The notes beneath the pieces were generated by a model. That model had not been told where the DNA came from. It ran no database searches and worked only from the letters and a program-made list of their open reading frames with translations. DNA of 7,102 bases, from positions 1 to 7,102 of the forward strand of contig JADFQR010000064.1 of assembly GCA_022561735.1 (NCBI GenBank), written 5' to 3'. Made by a program: the position numbers and the translations under genes. Shown in pieces: positions 6,091 to 7,102 of this stretch (its first letter is position 1; every line of letters begins with the position of its first letter). This DNA is from Chloroflexota bacterium (GTDB taxonomy: Bacteria > Chloroflexota > Dehalococcoidia > UBA1151).

Positions 6091-6801
6091 TCATGGCTCG
6101 AACCTGTAGCCAACGCCGCGGGTGGTCACCAGACGGGTAGGGTGCGACGGCTCTCGCTCGATCTTCATCCTCAGCCACCGGATGTGGACGTCCACCGTCC
6201 GGGAGTCACCCAGGTAGTCGTATCCCCAGACGTCGGTGAGCAACGCATCCCGGGTGAACGGATGGCTCGGATGGGACGCCAGGTAGGCCAGTAGATCGAA
6301 CTCGCGATGCCGCAACTCTACAAGTTGCCCGTCGACGGTAACCTGGCGCCTGCCCAGGTCTATCGTGAGGCCGTCGAACTCCAGGATCTCGTCGTCATCC
6401 CGGTGGGCCACCTCGGCGCGATCCATCTCGACCCGTCGCAAATTTGAGGCTACGCGTGCAAGCAGTTCGCGCATGCTGAACGGTTTCGTGATGTAGTCGT
6501 CAGCGCCCACCTCAAGCCCGACGACGCGATCAAGTTCCGTGTCCCGTGCGGTGAGCATGATGATCGGCACGACGGACCCACCCTGGCGTAATGCGCGACA
6601 AATATCGAGCCCGCTCATCCCGGGCAACATCAGGTCAAGAATGACGAGGTCAGCTTTGGACTCACGGACGAGTTCAAGCCCTTCCGATCCGTCTTCCGCT
6701 GTGCCGACGTCATACCCCTCCGACACCAGGTTGTACCGGAGAGCCTCGCGTAACGCGGGATCGTCCTCGATGATCACGATTCTGCGATTGGGTGAAGTCA
6801 T
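6091..6801 (-). CDS. phoB: Phosphate-regulon response regulator PhoB (OmpR family)
   Basis: DNA-binding activator of phosphate-starvation genes, switched on by PhoR. The 236-residue length is normal for the family. The receiver domain (about 6-122) has the acidic pocket E12-D13-D14, phospho-acceptor D56 in LVILDLMLPGMSG, T84 in IIMLTAR and K106 in DDYITKPF. A linker rich in Asp/Glu/Arg (about 125-140) leads to a winged-helix domain at about 139-236, with recognition helix SRTVDVHIRWLRMKIE (200-215) and wing RLVTTRGVGYRF near the end. OmpR-type sequence alone does not fix the regulon; the PhoB name rests on the adjacent phoR and pstSCAB and on the Pho-box-like repeat before pstS. The ATG at 6801 has no strong Shine-Dalgarno sequence (GCAGG is only one base away), so initiation may be weak. 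Confidence 0.92.
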   Translation of the reverse strand: MTSPNRRIVIIEDDPALREALRYNLVSEGYDVGTAEDGSEGLELVRESKADLVILDLMLPGMSGLDICRALRQGGSVVPIIMLTARDTELDRVVGLEVGADDYITKPFSMRELLARVASNLRRVEMDRAEVAHRDDDEILEFDGLTIDLGRRQVTVDGQLVELRHREFDLLAYLASHPSHPFTRDALLTDVWGYDYLGDSRTVDVHIRWLRMKIEREPSHPTRLVTTRGVGYRFEP

Positions 6802-6906
6802 GCCTGCACTGCTGAAATCTGCGGTCCCGGTCCGCTGTCCGGTTCCCGGCCGGTAGCCAGATCATCGCATAGCGGCGCTCCCGGCTTAACGCTACGGGGC
6901 AGGTCG

Positions 6907-6935
6907 ATTATGCGTAAATCGCATCTTCCTTGAAC
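6907..6935 (-). promoter_or_regulatory. Candidate phoB promoter with overlapping palindrome
   Basis: On the minus strand CATAAT (6912-6907) is a 5-of-6 match to a -10 box, and TTCAAG sits 16 bases upstream (about 6934-6929) as a poor -35. Transcription would start near 6900, about 100 bases before phoB. A 15-base palindrome, ATGCG-TAAAT-CGCAT (plus strand 6910-6924), overlaps the -10 and could be an operator. No 11-base Pho-type direct repeat is seen here. The rest of 6802-6969 shows nothing I can assign. Confidence 0.3.
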
Positions 6936-6969
6936 GGATACAGAGGCCGCCTGCGATGCGGGTAGCCAA

Positions 6970-7102
6970 ATGGACGCCAGGTTTGCCGAAGCCGTTCCCG
7001 GTGAATTGACGAGGATTATTTCTGCGGCGATCGGCTTGTGCGCCGGACACGGTGACGTCACCCCGTTTGCCACGATGATCTTGCACTCTTCCGCCCGGAC
7101 TG
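6970..7102 (+). CDS. Hypothetical protein, N-terminal part, runs off the window
   Basis: A divergent frame opens at ATG 6970 and stays open to the end of the window (44 codons and one base), starting MDARFAEAVPGELTRIIS. Third positions are about 70% G/C, first positions are purine-rich, and the composition looks like a normal globular protein. The overlapping minus-strand frame (6798-7073) is rich in Ser/Ala/Pro and reads like an antisense shadow. No family is recognised. The ribosome-binding site is poor (GCGGGTAG is the nearest purine-rich run), and an in-frame TGA at 6931-6933 limits how far upstream the gene could start. If real, it shares the 6802-6969 region with phoB as a divergent promoter region. 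Confidence 0.4.
   Translation, partial: MDARFAEAVPGELTRIISAAIGLCAGHGDVTPFATMILHSSART

Noticed and set aside
4635..6113. Longer phoR starting at TTG 6113
   Set aside because: The extra 19 residues lie partly inside phoB, are polar and precede a natural MKKLSLKARF start before TM1.
6798..7073. 91-residue minus-strand open frame overlapping the phoB ATG
   Set aside because: Ser/Ala/Pro/Cys-rich with no recognisable domain, passes through a promoter-like stretch with rare TTA and ATA codons, and is antisense to a better-looking plus-strand frame. Not fully excluded.

Overview
The window holds an almost complete phosphate-starvation regulon, all transcribed leftward on the minus strand: phoB (response regulator), phoR (sensor kinase), pstS (phosphate-binding protein), pstC and pstA (permeases), pstB (ATPase), then a small cupin gene. 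The DNA is GC-rich (roughly 60% by eye) and free of insertion sequences, CRISPR arrays, rRNA and convincing tRNA. The order phoB-phoR-pstS-pstC-pstA-pstB is common in free-living bacteria. Nothing fixes the taxon. Alternative start codons (TTG for pstS, GTG for pstB), proline/glycine-rich N-terminal tails and a PstS without a lipobox suggest a non-model GC-rich bacterium; Chloroflexota is a weak guess only.

Layout in transcription order, right to left. 7102-6970: probably the start of a divergent plus-strand gene that runs off the window. 6969-6802: divergent promoter region with a candidate phoB -10 box overlapped by a small palindrome. 6801-6091: phoB. 6056-4635: phoR, 34 bases after phoB. 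4634-4385: the one sizeable intergenic gap in the cluster, with a clear Pho-box-like direct repeat set inside a perfect 10-bp inverted repeat, a plausible promoter and a leader stem-loop. 4384-551: pstS, pstC, pstA, pstB, tightly packed (10-base gap, 1-base overlap, 3-base gap), with ribosome-binding sites inside or against the 3' end of the upstream gene. 475-94: the cupin gene, whose 5' end appears frameshifted.

Expected working: PstS captures phosphate outside the membrane, PstC and PstA form the channel and PstB (as a dimer) hydrolyses ATP to drive import. PhoR has two membrane segments with only a short external loop, so it probably reads phosphate status through the transporter, and it phosphorylates PhoB. 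Phospho-PhoB then binds the Pho box before pstS. phoU, which often follows pstB and links transporter to kinase, is not in the window.

I see no new system here. The points most worth a second look are the composite Pho box/dyad, the broken cupin 5' end, the absence of phoU next to pstB, and the repeat-bearing N-terminal tails of the membrane and ATPase subunits.
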